Source: DASQYE01 sp035940775
GTDB taxonomy: Bacteria > Acidobacteriota > Blastocatellia > Pyrinomonadales > Pyrinomonadaceae
Direction of reading: 5' to 3'
Length of the DNA stretch: 64,000 nt
NCBI GenBank assembly: GCA_035940775.1
Contig: DASZEN010000046.1
Coordinates: forward strand, 62,001 to 126,000
Numbering within the stretch: the first letter of the stretch is position 1; each line of letters begins with the position of its first letter. The position numbers and the translations under genes are program-made. Under the pieces are notes generated by a model. The model searched no databases and was not told where the DNA came from. It saw only the letters and a list, made by a program, of their open reading frames with translations. Below, one piece after another: positions 53,971-63,657 of this stretch.

Positions 53971-56900
53971 TTATGAGATTGACCAGAGCATCGGGAACAG
54001 GGGTTTGAATAAAACCCCCGTCCCGGACAACCCGTATAGATGCGCGCGCACCGCGTTTTCAAATTCGGATTGCGGTGCGTCTATTTGAGCTTCCGTAGGC
54101 CCCGGATTAACCGTCAGCGTCGCACTCTTGCCCACACCGTTCGCCGTCGCCGTGATAACAACGGCCGTAGTGGACTGAACCTGCGTCGTATGCACAGTGA
54201 AGGTCATGCTCCTTGTCCCGGCCGGAATCGTTATGCTGGCGGTGGCGGGCGAAGCCACCGCTGAATTGCTGCTCGACAGTGAGACGACTATATTGCCTGG
54301 GCCCGCCGGGCGTTCTAGGGTCACAGTCCCCGTCACGTTGTTGCCGCCCACAACAGGGTTCGGGCTCAGCGTCAGCGAGAACACGCCTATGGGACGCACC
54401 GATAGGGCGACGCTCTTACCGACGCCGTTAGCCGTGGCTGTCAACGTGCCGCTCTGAGTAGCCGAGACGGCAGCGGTCGTGATCTGAAAAGTCTGGCTCG
54501 ACGTACCGGCCGGGACAACGATGCTGGCGGGCAATGTCGTCGCGGTGAGGTTATCGCTGAGCGTCACGGTTATGTTTCCCGGGCCCGCCACACACTCCAA
54601 CGAAACCCTGCCCGTAGCCGCATTACCGCCGACTATAGGGTTAGGGCTCACCGCGACTCCGGATACGCCGATGGGTCGCACCGTCAATGAAGCGGTCTTG
54701 ATAACTGTCCCGAGCTTGGCCGTCACCGTTCCCGTCTGGCTGGTGGAAACGGGAACGGTCGTGATGCTGAAATTGGCAGCGGTCGCTCCCGCCGGAATGG
54801 TCACGCTGGCCGGAAGGGTGGTTGACGGCAGGTTGTCGCTGAGCGTCACGACCGTCCCATTGGCCGGGGCTGGCGCACTGATGCGCACCGTCCCCGTCAC
54901 GCCCTTGCAGCCCGCTACTACCGTAGCGCCAAGCGTAAGCGAAGACAGAACAGGCCCGGGCGGAGGCGCTGCGGCCTGCGTCACGGTAAAGGTTTTTCCA
55001 GCAACGGTAATCGTTCCAGTCCTTGAGGTGGTCGCCGTGTTGGCGGCGACGCTATAGCTGACCGTCCCGTTACCGGTGCCGCTCGCGCCCGCCGTAACGG
55101 TAATCCAGGTAACATTGCTCCGCGCAGTCCATGCACAGCCGACAGTAGTCGTTACCGTAATCGAGCCCGTCCCGCCACCCGACGCAAACGAGGCGCTCGT
55201 CGGCGAGATGGTAAAGGTACACGGGGCCCCGGCTTGCGTCACCGTGAATGTTCGGCCCGCGATGGTAATTGTTCCCGTGCGCGAAGCGGTCGCCGTATTG
55301 GCCGCCACGCTGTAGCTGACCGTCCCGTTGCCGGTGCCGCTCGCGCCCGCCGTAACGGTAATCCAGGTGACGTTGCTCCGCGCAGTCCAGGCACAGTTAG
55401 CCGTGGTCGTAACTGTTACGGTGCCGGTTCCTCCGGCTGCCGCGAGCGAGGCGCTCGTCGGCGAGATGGTAAAGGTACAAGGGGCCGCAGCCTGCGTCAC
55501 GGTAAAGGTTTTTCCAGCAACGGTGATCGTTCCAGTCCTTGAGGTGGTCGCCGTATTGGCCGCCACGCTATAGCTGACCGTCCCGTTGCCGTTTCCGCTT
55601 GCTCCTGCGGTGACCGTGATCCACGTCACATTGCTTCGCGCAGTCCAGGCGCAGTTGGCCCCGGTCGTCACCGTAATCGAGCCCGTCCCGCCACCCGACG
55701 CAAACGAGGCGCTCGTCGGCGAGATGGTAAACGTACATGCTGCGGTGGCTGCCGCCTGTGTGACGGTGAAGGTTTTTCCGGCGATGGTAATTGTTCCCGT
55801 GCGCGAGGTGGTCGCCGTATTGGCCGCCACGCTGTAGCTGACCGTCCCGTTGCCGGTGCCGCTTGCGCCCGCCGTAATCGTGATCCAGGTAGCGTTGCTC
55901 GTAGCACTCCACTGGCAACCGGTGGTGGCCGTCACCGCCACTGAGCCGGTTCCTCCGGCCGCCGGGAGCGAAGCGCTCGTCGGCGAGATGGCGAAGGTAC
56001 AAGCCGGAGCCCTCGAAAGGCAGGACGCGTTGGCGTTGATAAAGGCCGTGATCTGATCGCGCGAGAACTGGCAAAAACTGAGGATGGAACTGTTCGTAGA
56101 GACCGACTGCATGATCGTGTTCGCGCAGGCAGTGTTGCCGTCCGTGTGGGCGGCATTGAAATTGTGGCCGATCTCGTGCGCGGGCAGGACGTACTTCTGG
56201 GGCGCGGCAGTTACTCTTTCGGAGAGGCTGTAGGCGTTCGTGGGAGAGCCGCAGACGACGCCAGTCCAGCCGACGCCCGCCGTGTTGGTCAGATTCTTGC
56301 CCGTCCACATGTGCGCCAGATCGCGCACCACGTTCGGAAAATTTGCGTTCCAGTAGTTGGTGAACTCCTTGAGGGCGAGCACCGGGTCAACCGTCGTGTA
56401 AGGGTCGGCGGAGGTGGCCCACGTATGTTGGAACGCGATCTTGAAGGAGAGGCCGATCTGCGTCTGGTACACGCCCTCGACCTGGTTCATGATGCTCAGT
56501 ATCTCGTTGTTGGCGTTGACGGTGCCGCCGAGCGCCGTGACGTACTCGAAATCGGCTTCGGTCGCCAGTTCGGCTTCGAGCGGAACCGCTAGCACTTTCG
56601 GCGTAATGGATTCCGTCTCCCCTTCAGTGCCTTCCTGCGGGGGGGCCGAGTTCGTTTCCACCTCGCCCAATTGATCGACGGCTTCACTGACTTTGTCGTG
56701 TAACGAGACGGCGCAGGTGAGCGGTTCTGTTTCGATCACATCCGAGGCTCTGTAGAAGAGAAATTCCGACGGCCCGGCTGTCGATTGGTAGCGGCGTGCG
56801 GGTTCGATGTAGTAACGCTCGCCGGGCGTCAGGATCGAGCCCTCAAAACTATTCTCGTCGATGGTGAAGCGGGCCTGCGCGTCGCTTCGTCCACGAACCC

Positions 56901-57264
56901 TTCCCTTGAAGGTGCGTACGGGGTCGTCGCTCATCAGAACCGGCAACCGCGCGCCACCGTCTACCGTCTCCTCGGCTCTATAGTTTTCGGCGCGAAGGTC
57001 GTGCGGTTCCAGTTCCAGCTCAAAGCTCTGTAGCTCGGTATTGATTGAAAGGCGTCCCGTCTGCCGAATCTGCCGCGCCGCTTCGGCCGTATCCAGCCGC
57101 ATGCGCTCGTAGCTTCTAAACACGCGTTTGAGGTCTTGCTGCGCGGGCGCATTGCGTCGCGTCCTTGCCTGGGGGCGCTCCGTATCCTGCGCCCGGTGCG
57201 CGGATGGGAGGAACGTCGCGACGCTCAACAGACTCGCGATCAGAAGTAAGACGACCTTTCTCAT
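53971..57264 (-). CDS. Secreted reprolysin-like zinc metalloprotease with four BACON domains
   Basis: A 1097-residue protein with a signal peptide (VVLLLIASLLSVATFL). The N-terminal half holds a propeptide and a metzincin-type domain with the zinc site HEIGHNFNAAH (His363, Glu364, His367, His373). Residues 422 to about 765 are four tandem BACON domains, each beginning CTF(A/T)ISPTSAS and ending TFTVTQA. Three further Ig-like repeats (about 765-1065) precede a short C-terminus. BACON domains often bind glycans or mucin, so the enzyme is probably directed to a surface substrate. The outer-membrane protein gene lies 22 bases upstream on the same strand, probably in one operon. Confidence 0.9.
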   Translation of the reverse strand: MRKVVLLLIASLLSVATFLPSAHRAQDTERPQARTRRNAPAQQDLKRVFRSYERMRLDTAEAARQIRQTGRLSINTELQSFELELEPHDLRAENYRAEETVDGGARLPVLMSDDPVRTFKGRVRGRSDAQARFTIDENSFEGSILTPGERYYIEPARRYQSTAGPSEFLFYRASDVIETEPLTCAVSLHDKVSEAVDQLGEVETNSAPPQEGTEGETESITPKVLAVPLEAELATEADFEYVTALGGTVNANNEILSIMNQVEGVYQTQIGLSFKIAFQHTWATSADPYTTVDPVLALKEFTNYWNANFPNVVRDLAHMWTGKNLTNTAGVGWTGVVCGSPTNAYSLSERVTAAPQKYVLPAHEIGHNFNAAHTDGNTACANTIMQSVSTNSSILSFCQFSRDQITAFINANASCLSRAPACTFAISPTSASLPAAGGTGSVAVTATTGCQWSATSNATWITITAGASGTGNGTVSYSVAANTATTSRTGTITIAGKTFTVTQAAATAACTFTISPTSASFASGGGTGSITVTTGANCAWTARSNVTWITVTAGASGNGNGTVSYSVAANTATTSRTGTITVAGKTFTVTQAAAPCTFTISPTSASLAAAGGTGTVTVTTTANCAWTARSNVTWITVTAGASGTGNGTVSYSVAANTATASRTGTITIAGRTFTVTQAGAPCTFTISPTSASFASGGGTGSITVTTTVGCAWTARSNVTWITVTAGASGTGNGTVSYSVAANTATTSRTGTITVAGKTFTVTQAAAPPPGPVLSSLTLGATVVAGCKGVTGTVRISAPAPANGTVVTLSDNLPSTTLPASVTIPAGATAANFSITTVPVSTSQTGTVTAKLGTVIKTASLTVRPIGVSGVAVSPNPIVGGNAATGRVSLECVAGPGNITVTLSDNLTATTLPASIVVPAGTSSQTFQITTAAVSATQSGTLTATANGVGKSVALSVRPIGVFSLTLSPNPVVGGNNVTGTVTLERPAGPGNIVVSLSSSNSAVASPATASITIPAGTRSMTFTVHTTQVQSTTAVVITATANGVGKSATLTVNPGPTEAQIDAPQSEFENAVRAHLYGLSGTGVLFKPLFPMLWSIS
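54978..56001 (-). repeat. Four tandem 258-264-base repeats encoding BACON domains
   Basis: The phrase ACCGTCCCGTT recurs at 55061, 55319, 55577 and 55841, giving periods of 258, 258 and 264 bases. The copies are nearly identical over long stretches, which implies recent duplication or gene conversion. The tract is in frame throughout. Confidence 0.9.
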
Positions 57265-57286
57265 GGTTTATTTTCCCTTGCTAAAC

Positions 57287-58069
57287 TTAAAAGCGAAAGC
57301 CTATCCCGGCGTTCAACTGTATATTGTGTGTCGTGTTATAGCCGCCGATGATGCTCGAACGTATGACCGTGTCGCCGATGTCGAAGCGCAGGAGCGTGCG
57401 CGGAGACATGTAGTACTCGGCCACGCCGCCCAGGTCGATGGCAAAATTCGTATTCGCCAGCGAACAATCACCCTCGACCGCATCGACGCAGGCGAAATCA
57501 AGCGTCCGGCTCAAATGTATGAAACCGGGGCGAGCCTTGCCGAAAAGGCCGACCCTGCCTTTTCGCACCCCGGCTTTGACCCCGAAGAGCGCCAGGGTCT
57601 TGCGACCCGAGACGGATTGTTCTCCTTCGTGAGCGCGCGGGTAAAAGTTCACTTCGCCCTCAAGGGCGAAGTTGTCGTTAAGATTATAGCCGAGGCGCGC
57701 GCCGACGCCCGGCTCAGCCAGCGGGTCGCCGTAATCATTATAGCGGAGCATGGAGAAATGAACGCCGACCTCCAACATTCTTTCGGCCGCGAGCGGCACT
57801 TTCGCCGAGGACGAAAGGGGCGGGAGCGTCATCTTCGGAGCAGACTCGGTTTGCGCTGCCGCTTGAAAAGGGAACACTAAGCAGAATAAGAGGGCGGCCA
57901 GATTCAGGCGCGCGAAACCGGCGCCGCGCTTTACCAGCCTTGGCGGGCCCATCCTCGAACGCGTCTCTACGGCCCCGAAAGACAGTCCTGAGCTTTCGTC
58001 GCGCCCGGGAGCGTAAGATTTAAGCGACACCTTCTCTCGCAGTACGGCGAAACGGCTTTGATAGGCCAT
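57287..58069 (-). CDS. Outer-membrane beta-barrel protein
   Basis: A 260-residue protein from the ATG with GAGAGAGG upstream. The hydrophobic signal (LNLAALLFCLVFPFQAAAQ) lies about 50 residues from this start, so translation may instead begin at a second ATG (complement of 57950-57952), which puts the signal closer to the N-terminus but has a poorly spaced Shine-Dalgarno. Beta-strand pairs and a final aromatic residue (NAGIGFRF) fit an eight-stranded barrel of the OmpA/OmpW kind. It precedes the metalloprotease by 22 bases, so it may be co-transcribed and even co-localised with it. Confidence 0.75.
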   Translation of the reverse strand: MAYQSRFAVLREKVSLKSYAPGRDESSGLSFGAVETRSRMGPPRLVKRGAGFARLNLAALLFCLVFPFQAAAQTESAPKMTLPPLSSSAKVPLAAERMLEVGVHFSMLRYNDYGDPLAEPGVGARLGYNLNDNFALEGEVNFYPRAHEGEQSVSGRKTLALFGVKAGVRKGRVGLFGKARPGFIHLSRTLDFACVDAVEGDCSLANTNFAIDLGGVAEYYMSPRTLLRFDIGDTVIRSSIIGGYNTTHNIQLNAGIGFRF

Positions 58070-58352
58070 AGATACCTCTCTCTTTTTGATTGCTGATCGC
58101 CAGGGCTGGATTATCAACCATGTGAATATACATAAATAGTATCGGGCGTGCCAGATTAATATTCTCGAACGTTCCCCGGAGCGATCCTCGGGCCGTCCCC
58201 GATTCCGAACTTGGTTGAAACCATTAGGCGGCGCTCGGAGTATAAAGCCTATTGGAGAGGACACAACGGAACCGCGTATGCGCCCCGTCCCTTCGTGATA
58301 TTCTCGGTCACTTCGATCCAAAGCAGTCTTTCAAATTCAAGGAGCTACTGGT

Positions 58353-61300
58353 ATGCACAAAGTCATTATTGTCGCTGCGCTGCTTCTCTTAGGGATGATG
58401 GCCACGGCCACGGCCCAGCCGCGCGGCGACGAGCTGGCGCGACTCTTGCGCTTTCCCGATATTAACGGCGATATGATCGCCTTCGTCTACGCCGGAGATA
58501 TTTGGACTGTGCCGACGGCGGGCGGCACGGCGCGTCGGCTCACCTCGCACCCTGGGCAGGAACTCTTTCCGAAGTTCTCGCCCGACGGGCGCACCATAGC
58601 CTTCTCGGGCGAGTACAACGGGACGCGCCAGATTTTCGTCATCCCCGTGGCGGGCGGCGAGCCGCGTCAATTAACTTATCATAACGATATTGGCCCACTG
58701 CCGCCACGCGGCGGTTGGGACAATCGCGTGCTCGGCTGGACGCCCGACGGAAAATCTGTAGTCTTTCGCGCCAACCGCGTCCCCCAAAGCGACAGATTGG
58801 GGCGGCCCTATCTGGTATCGGTAGAGGGCGGCAACGAGCAACCGCTGCCGATCACGGAATCGGGCGGCGTGAGCTACGCGCCCGACGGCGCGCGCGTCGC
58901 CTTCACGCCGATCTCGAACGAGTTTCGCGGCTGGAAGCGTTATCGCGGCGGACAGTCGCCCGACGTGTGGATTTATGATCTCGCCCGCAACACGTCGGAG
59001 CAGATCACGACGACGCGCGCTCAGGACATGGTTCCCGTCTGGCTCGGCGACACTATCTATTACATCTCCGACCGCGACTGGACGATGAACGTCTTCGCCT
59101 ACGACACGCGGACGAAGCGAACGCGAAAGGTGACGAACCACACAGACTATGACGTGCTCTGGCCGAGCGGCGCGGGCGACCGGCTGGTTTACGAAGCCGG
59201 AGGCTATATCTACCGGCTCGATACGGGCAGCGACCACGAAGAGCGTGTCCCCATTAAAGTCTACGGCGACTTTCCGGACACGGTCGCCTACTTTCAAAAC
59301 GTGAAGTCGAACATAGAGACCTACTCGATTTCGCCGAGCGGCGTGCGGGCGCTCTTCGGCGCGCGCGGCGATGTCTTCACGGCCCCGGCCAAGGAAGGCG
59401 AAGTGCGTAACCTGACCAACTCGCAGGGCGTGCGCGAGCTTGCGCCCGCGTGGTCGCCCGACGCTCGCTCTGTCGCTTACCTGAGCGATCGTTCGGGCGA
59501 GTATGAGATTTACGTGCGGCCGAGCGACGGCACGGGCGACGAGCGCAGGGTGACGACCGACGGCGACATCTGGCGCTTTCCGGCCGTCTGGTCGCCCGAC
59601 AGCACTATGCTCGCGTACGGCGATAAAAAGCAGCGCCTGCGCTATGTCAACGTCGCGACCGGCAGGACTGTGGAGGTCGATCACAGCTCCAACAATGACA
59701 TCACAAACTATAGTTGGTCGCCGGACAGTCGTTGGCTGGCCTACACGAAAGTCGGCGATAATCAGTTCTCGGAGATTTGGATTTACTCGCTCGCAAGCGG
59801 CCAGGCGCGTAAGTTGACGGGCGGGATGACGAGCGACACAGAGCCCGTCTTCGATCCGAAAGGGCGCTATCTATACTTTCTCTCGAACCGCGACTTCAAT
59901 CTCACGTTCAGCGGCTGGGAGTTCAATTATCTATATACGAACCCGACGCGCGTCTATGTCGGATTGCTCTCGACGGATGGGCCCGCGCTTTTTCTGCCCG
60001 GCAGCGACGAGGAGAAGGTGAAGACGAAGGAAGCGCCTTTGATGCAGCCTCCGAACCCGGCGCAAGCGCCGCCGTCGCAGGGCGCGAAATCGCAGCCGAC
60101 GCCTTCGGCCTCGCCGACGGAGACGCCTCAGCCTTCTCCTTCGCCAACGCCGCCCGCTGCTGCACAGCCCTCCCCGGCCCCGAGCCCTACGGTCAGGATA
60201 GACTTCGCGGGCTTTGAGAATCGAGTCCGCGCCATTCCGGGCCCGCCGGGCAACTATCGCCACCTGACGGCGACGCCCGACGGCGTGCTCTATCTGACAG
60301 GGCCGGGCAAGCTCGCGCTCTACAATCTTGAGGCGAAGGCCGAACAGGCCATCATCGACGGCATACAGGATTACGACCTCTCGGCCGACGGCAAGCGGAT
60401 CGTCTTTCAGGCCCGAGACAACTACGGCACGGCGGCGGTCGCGCCCGACCAGAAGACGGATGCCGGTCTGCTCAAGCTCGACGGCATGACGGTCAAGATC
60501 GACCCGAAAGCGGAATGGGCCCAGGAGTACACGGACGCCTGGCGTATCATGCGCGACTGGTTCTATGACCCGAACATGCATGGCGTCGATTGGAACGCCA
60601 TCCGCGCCAAATACGGAGCGCTGCTTCCTTACATAGCGAACCGCGAAGACTTCAACTTTATCCTGACGGAGATGGGCAGCGAGTTGATGGCCGGGCATGT
60701 CTACGTCGAGCGCGGCACTGATCCGCCGCGCGTCACGCGCCGCGACGGCGGGCTGCTCGGGGCAGAGATCGTCCCAGACCCTTCGGGCTACTTCCGCATC
60801 GATCATATCTTTCCGGGCGAGAACTGGCACGATAGTTTTCGCTCGCCGCTCACGGAGCCGGGCGTGCGGGCCCAGGCGGGCGACTTTATCATCGCCATTG
60901 ACGGCCGCCCGACGCGCAGCGTGAAGAATTTCTACGAGCTGCTTGAAGGCAAAGGCGACCGCGTCGTGACTCTGACGCTCAACAATCGTGCGGAGGCGGC
61001 GGGCGCGCATGACGAGCGCGTGCGGCCCGTCAAAAACGAGGCCAACCTGCGCTACCTGGATTGGGTCGCGTCGCGCCGGGCGGTCGTCGAAAAGCTTTCG
61101 GGAGGGCGCATCGGATACATACATGTGCCGAACACGGCGTTTGAGGGGAACAGGGAACTGTTCAAGTACTTCTACCCGCAGGCGAATAAGGACGCGCTCA
61201 TCATAGATGACCGCTACAATGGCGGCGGCTTTATCCCTGATCGCATGATCGAGCTGCTGGAACGCAAGCCGCTCAGCTATTGGACGACGCGCGGGACGGG

Positions 61301-61709
61301 AGACAACTCAACTCCGGCGTTCGCCCACACAGGGCCGAAGGCGATGCTCATCAACGGCTTCGCCGGATCGGGCGGCGACGCCTTCCCTTACTACTTCCGC
61401 GAGCGTAATCTGGGCCGCATCTTCGGGACGACGACGTGGGGCGGGCTGATAGGGCTTTCGGGCAATCCACAGCTTGCCGACGGCGGGAGCCTGAGCACGC
61501 CTTCGTTCCGCTTCTACGACCCGTCGGGCCAGTGGGCGGTCGAAGGTGTCGGCGTCGATCCGGATGTCGAAGTGGTTGATCGGCCCGAAGCGATTGCGCG
61601 CGGCGAAGACCCGAGCCTCGAAGCGGCTGTGAAGTATCTGCTCGATGAACTGCGGCGCAACCCGCCGCGTCGAGTCAAGGCCCCGCCGCCGCCCGTCATG
61701 CGGCCATAA
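58353..61709 (+). CDS. Exported tricorn-like protease (peptidase S41)
   Basis: An 1118-residue protein with a signal peptide (HKVIIVAALLLLGMMATATA). The N-terminal beta-propeller consists of WD/TolB-like repeats (SPDGRTIAFSGEYNGTRQIF, SPDARSVAYLSDRSGEYEI). A Pro/Ser/Thr-rich linker (about 570-620) separates it from the C1 core. A PDZ domain (AGDFIIAIDGRPTRSVKNF) and the S41 catalytic domain follow, with the nucleophile Ser in NGFAGSGGDAF, the His region MAGHVYVERG and Glu in WAVEGVGVDPD. Tricorn peptidases break down long peptides. The signal peptide places this one outside the cytoplasm, as is usual in Acidobacteriota. Confidence 0.92.
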   Translation: MHKVIIVAALLLLGMMATATAQPRGDELARLLRFPDINGDMIAFVYAGDIWTVPTAGGTARRLTSHPGQELFPKFSPDGRTIAFSGEYNGTRQIFVIPVAGGEPRQLTYHNDIGPLPPRGGWDNRVLGWTPDGKSVVFRANRVPQSDRLGRPYLVSVEGGNEQPLPITESGGVSYAPDGARVAFTPISNEFRGWKRYRGGQSPDVWIYDLARNTSEQITTTRAQDMVPVWLGDTIYYISDRDWTMNVFAYDTRTKRTRKVTNHTDYDVLWPSGAGDRLVYEAGGYIYRLDTGSDHEERVPIKVYGDFPDTVAYFQNVKSNIETYSISPSGVRALFGARGDVFTAPAKEGEVRNLTNSQGVRELAPAWSPDARSVAYLSDRSGEYEIYVRPSDGTGDERRVTTDGDIWRFPAVWSPDSTMLAYGDKKQRLRYVNVATGRTVEVDHSSNNDITNYSWSPDSRWLAYTKVGDNQFSEIWIYSLASGQARKLTGGMTSDTEPVFDPKGRYLYFLSNRDFNLTFSGWEFNYLYTNPTRVYVGLLSTDGPALFLPGSDEEKVKTKEAPLMQPPNPAQAPPSQGAKSQPTPSASPTETPQPSPSPTPPAAAQPSPAPSPTVRIDFAGFENRVRAIPGPPGNYRHLTATPDGVLYLTGPGKLALYNLEAKAEQAIIDGIQDYDLSADGKRIVFQARDNYGTAAVAPDQKTDAGLLKLDGMTVKIDPKAEWAQEYTDAWRIMRDWFYDPNMHGVDWNAIRAKYGALLPYIANREDFNFILTEMGSELMAGHVYVERGTDPPRVTRRDGGLLGAEIVPDPSGYFRIDHIFPGENWHDSFRSPLTEPGVRAQAGDFIIAIDGRPTRSVKNFYELLEGKGDRVVTLTLNNRAEAAGAHDERVRPVKNEANLRYLDWVASRRAVVEKLSGGRIGYIHVPNTAFEGNRELFKYFYPQANKDALIIDDRYNGGGFIPDRMIELLERKPLSYWTTRGTGDNSTPAFAHTGPKAMLINGFAGSGGDAFPYYFRERNLGRIFGTTTWGGLIGLSGNPQLADGGSLSTPSFRFYDPSGQWAVEGVGVDPDVEVVDRPEAIARGEDPSLEAAVKYLLDELRRNPPRRVKAPPPPVMRP

Positions 61710-61834
61710 GCGGCCGAGCCGCAGCACGGCGCGCGCTCTCTCTCTCTCACGCATCCGCCCTCAGAAAGAGTTAGGGGGCGGACGGCGTGGGCGCGCCCTT
61801 GAAGGATAACGTTGAAGCGAAGGGAGGTAAACCG

Positions 61835-62059
61835 ATGAGTATGCCCATCAACATGCACGCGGCGCGGACGGCTCTCAATCGTGACCCGGAACTACGGCAG
61901 TGGGCCGAGCAATGGTTAAAGGGTAAGGAGAGGGCTCTTCAAAAGGATATGGCGGACGAAGAGTTTGAGAAACACTGGCGCAACGTCCGCCCCGAAAGGA
62001 TGCACGAGGGAGCAAGAGAGGCCGTCGCCGCATACATGCAGCGCAACGAGGAGCATTAG
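61835..62059 (+). CDS. Small hydrophilic alpha-helical protein, unknown function
   Basis: A 74-residue protein with AGGGAGGTAAACCG directly upstream, a strong ribosome-binding site. It reads MSMPINMHAARTALNRDPEL and then a helical segment (QWAEQWLKGKERALQKDMAD, EHWRN-like) with many charged residues. No family recognised. It lies after the tricorn-like gene and before another short orphan on the same strand, both with their own Shine-Dalgarno. Confidence 0.6.
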   Translation: MSMPINMHAARTALNRDPELRQWAEQWLKGKERALQKDMADEEFEKHWRNVRPERMHEGAREAVAAYMQRNEEH

Positions 62060-62202
62060 AACGCCCCCGCACACACGAGAGGCGCGCACGCGATAGCTGG
62101 AGCCACGACGATCGAGTGGCGCAGAAAACCTTAACGGATATAAAATCGACCCGGCTCCAGAGCCCCCTTTTGCATAACGCGTAGATCGACGAGGTGAGCA
62201 CG

Positions 62203-62379
62203 ATGACGCAATCTTCTGATCCGACGGGCGACGAGGGAACGAGCGGACAAGAGATAAGCGAGGAAGAGATTGACGAGACTTTGGCGGAGTCCTTCCCGGC
62301 GAGCGATCCTCCGCAGTGGACGCTCGGCGTGGAGACCCGCACGGAGCCGCACGAAGTATCGGGCGATGACAAGGAATAA
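62203..62379 (+). CDS. Small acidic protein with conserved ESFPASDPPQW motif
   Basis: A 58-residue protein starting at MTQSSDPTGDEG; a GTG three codons earlier is possible. GAGGTG lies upstream of the ATG. The middle contains EEIDETLAESFPASDPPQWT, a motif I have seen on short proteins across many bacterial phyla, where it has no known function. The rest is acidic and probably disordered. Confidence 0.7.
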   Translation: MTQSSDPTGDEGTSGQEISEEEIDETLAESFPASDPPQWTLGVETRTEPHEVSGDDKE

Positions 62380-62696
62380 GGATAAAACATCCGAATAACA
62401 TCGGGCCCCGAGCCTTACCTTAAACGACGCTGGGAAACGACCGCGCAGATAATGCTCGCGCGAGTTCAATCGAACCCGTCGATGCCCAACAACTTATTGA
62501 ACCCGATGCTTTGACGGCAGCGCTTTTATCATTGTTCGGTCACTTCCATCCCTTGAAAATTTCGAGTGCGCGGCGCGCACAAATGCGTGCCTGTGCCGCT
62601 AAAAGAGCCACGGAGCTTTGACATCTCGCCCGAGAAGCGATAAGTTTTCAATACTCACCTAGTGATAATCCCAATTTGGAGAGGCTAAAGGAGCTT
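62380..62696. other. Intergenic region before the AP2-like gene
   Basis: About 320 bases without a convincing reading frame. The strong Shine-Dalgarno AAAGGAGCTT at its end belongs to the AP2-like gene. No terminator or operator could be assigned. Confidence 0.35.
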
Positions 62697-63197
62697 ATGG
62701 CAAAGAGTGGTCATAAGGGCATCAGCCGAATTGATTGCCCTGAGAGGAAGACTGTAGGGTGGTACGTAAGGGTCAGGCTAAAGAACGTCACGAAATCAAA
62801 ATTCATCAGCGACAATGCGCATGGCGGTAAAGAGGCGGCACTTGAGAAAGCCGTCGAGTGCCGCGATCAGATGGAACAGGAACTGGGCAAGCCACGCACG
62901 GACTGGGTCGTTGTGGGCAACAATCCGCGAAACACGAGCGGCATAGTCGGCGTACGGCGCGCCGTGAAAAAGCATATCGGGAAAGACGGAAAGATTTACC
63001 TTAATGAAGTCTATGAAGTGTCCTGGAATGCCGGTCGCGAGAAGAAGGGTCGAACGTCCGTCTCGATCACCAAGCACGGCGAGCTGGGAGCCTTTCGCAA
63101 AGCCTGTGCGATTCGCCGCCAGAAAGAGCAAGAGATGTATGGGAAGGTCGTTGTGAGTAAGTGGGCAGGATCGCTCGGCAAGGTGTGCGCGGCGTAA
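62697..63197 (+). CDS. Protein with two AP2/ERF-like DNA-binding repeats
   Basis: A 166-residue protein with AAAGGAG at the ideal distance from the ATG. The first repeat reads KGISRIDCPERKTVGWYVRV and FISDNAHGGKEAALEKAVEC, the second GIVGVRR, YEVSWN, and ITKHGELGAFRKACAIRRQK. Both have the three-strand plus helix pattern (with GWxVR and HGxxxAxxxA) of AP2-like domains. In bacteria these domains often belong to homing endonucleases, integrases or phage proteins, but here no nuclease motif is attached. It may be a stand-alone DNA-binding protein or a decayed mobile-element fragment. Confidence 0.7.
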   Translation: MAKSGHKGISRIDCPERKTVGWYVRVRLKNVTKSKFISDNAHGGKEAALEKAVECRDQMEQELGKPRTDWVVVGNNPRNTSGIVGVRRAVKKHIGKDGKIYLNEVYEVSWNAGREKKGRTSVSITKHGELGAFRKACAIRRQKEQEMYGKVVVSKWAGSLGKVCAA

Positions 63198-63657
63198 CAG
63201 TCAACCCCACACCATGCGGGCAGAGGTCAATAGCTGCTCGCCCACTTCAGATCAACCCAAAACGGCTCCGAGTCGCGAATCGAGAACGCGCCTGCTCTCA
63301 ATCTTCGCGCCCTGCGCCCGTAACGTGAGGGAACTCGTCCGAGGCGAGAGATGCCCGAAATCGGCGACGGGCGGAGGTTAAAGAGAGCGCCCGCGACGGG
63401 CTTGAAAATCCTGCTCGCGTCCGGCATTCGGATCCTAACCGTTTAGCCTCACCATGGGGGTAACGCCGCTCGCTCATCCTTTCGAGAGAAAGGATGAGCG
63501 AGCGGCGTAATTTTGATGCTGGCTGTGCTTGGGGGCGGCGATAAAGGTTACTCGCGAAATTACGGATTAAAAAACAATCCCTGATAAGATAAGGCTCGTA
63601 GATCGGTCAGCTACTCTTCGCCCGCGGGGCGTCTTTCCAGACCGTGAAGGTGCAGAT
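63198..63657. other. Intergenic region downstream of the AP2-like gene
   Basis: About 460 bases. Apart from the perfect hairpin at 63463-63508 no feature is evident; short frames on the minus strand are Arg-rich and unsupported. Confidence 0.4.
63463..63508. terminator. Perfect 21-bp hairpin with GAGA loop, probable terminator
   Basis: ACGCCGCTCGCTCATCCTTT continues to a flawless 21-bp stem around a 4-base GAGA loop. AATTTTG follows on the plus strand, a usable U-run. It is about 265 bases past the AP2-like stop and may terminate that transcript. Confidence 0.6.

Noticed and set aside
54970..56010. Regular DNA repeats considered as CRISPR or satellite
   Set aside because: The period of about 258 bases is in frame and encodes BACON domains.
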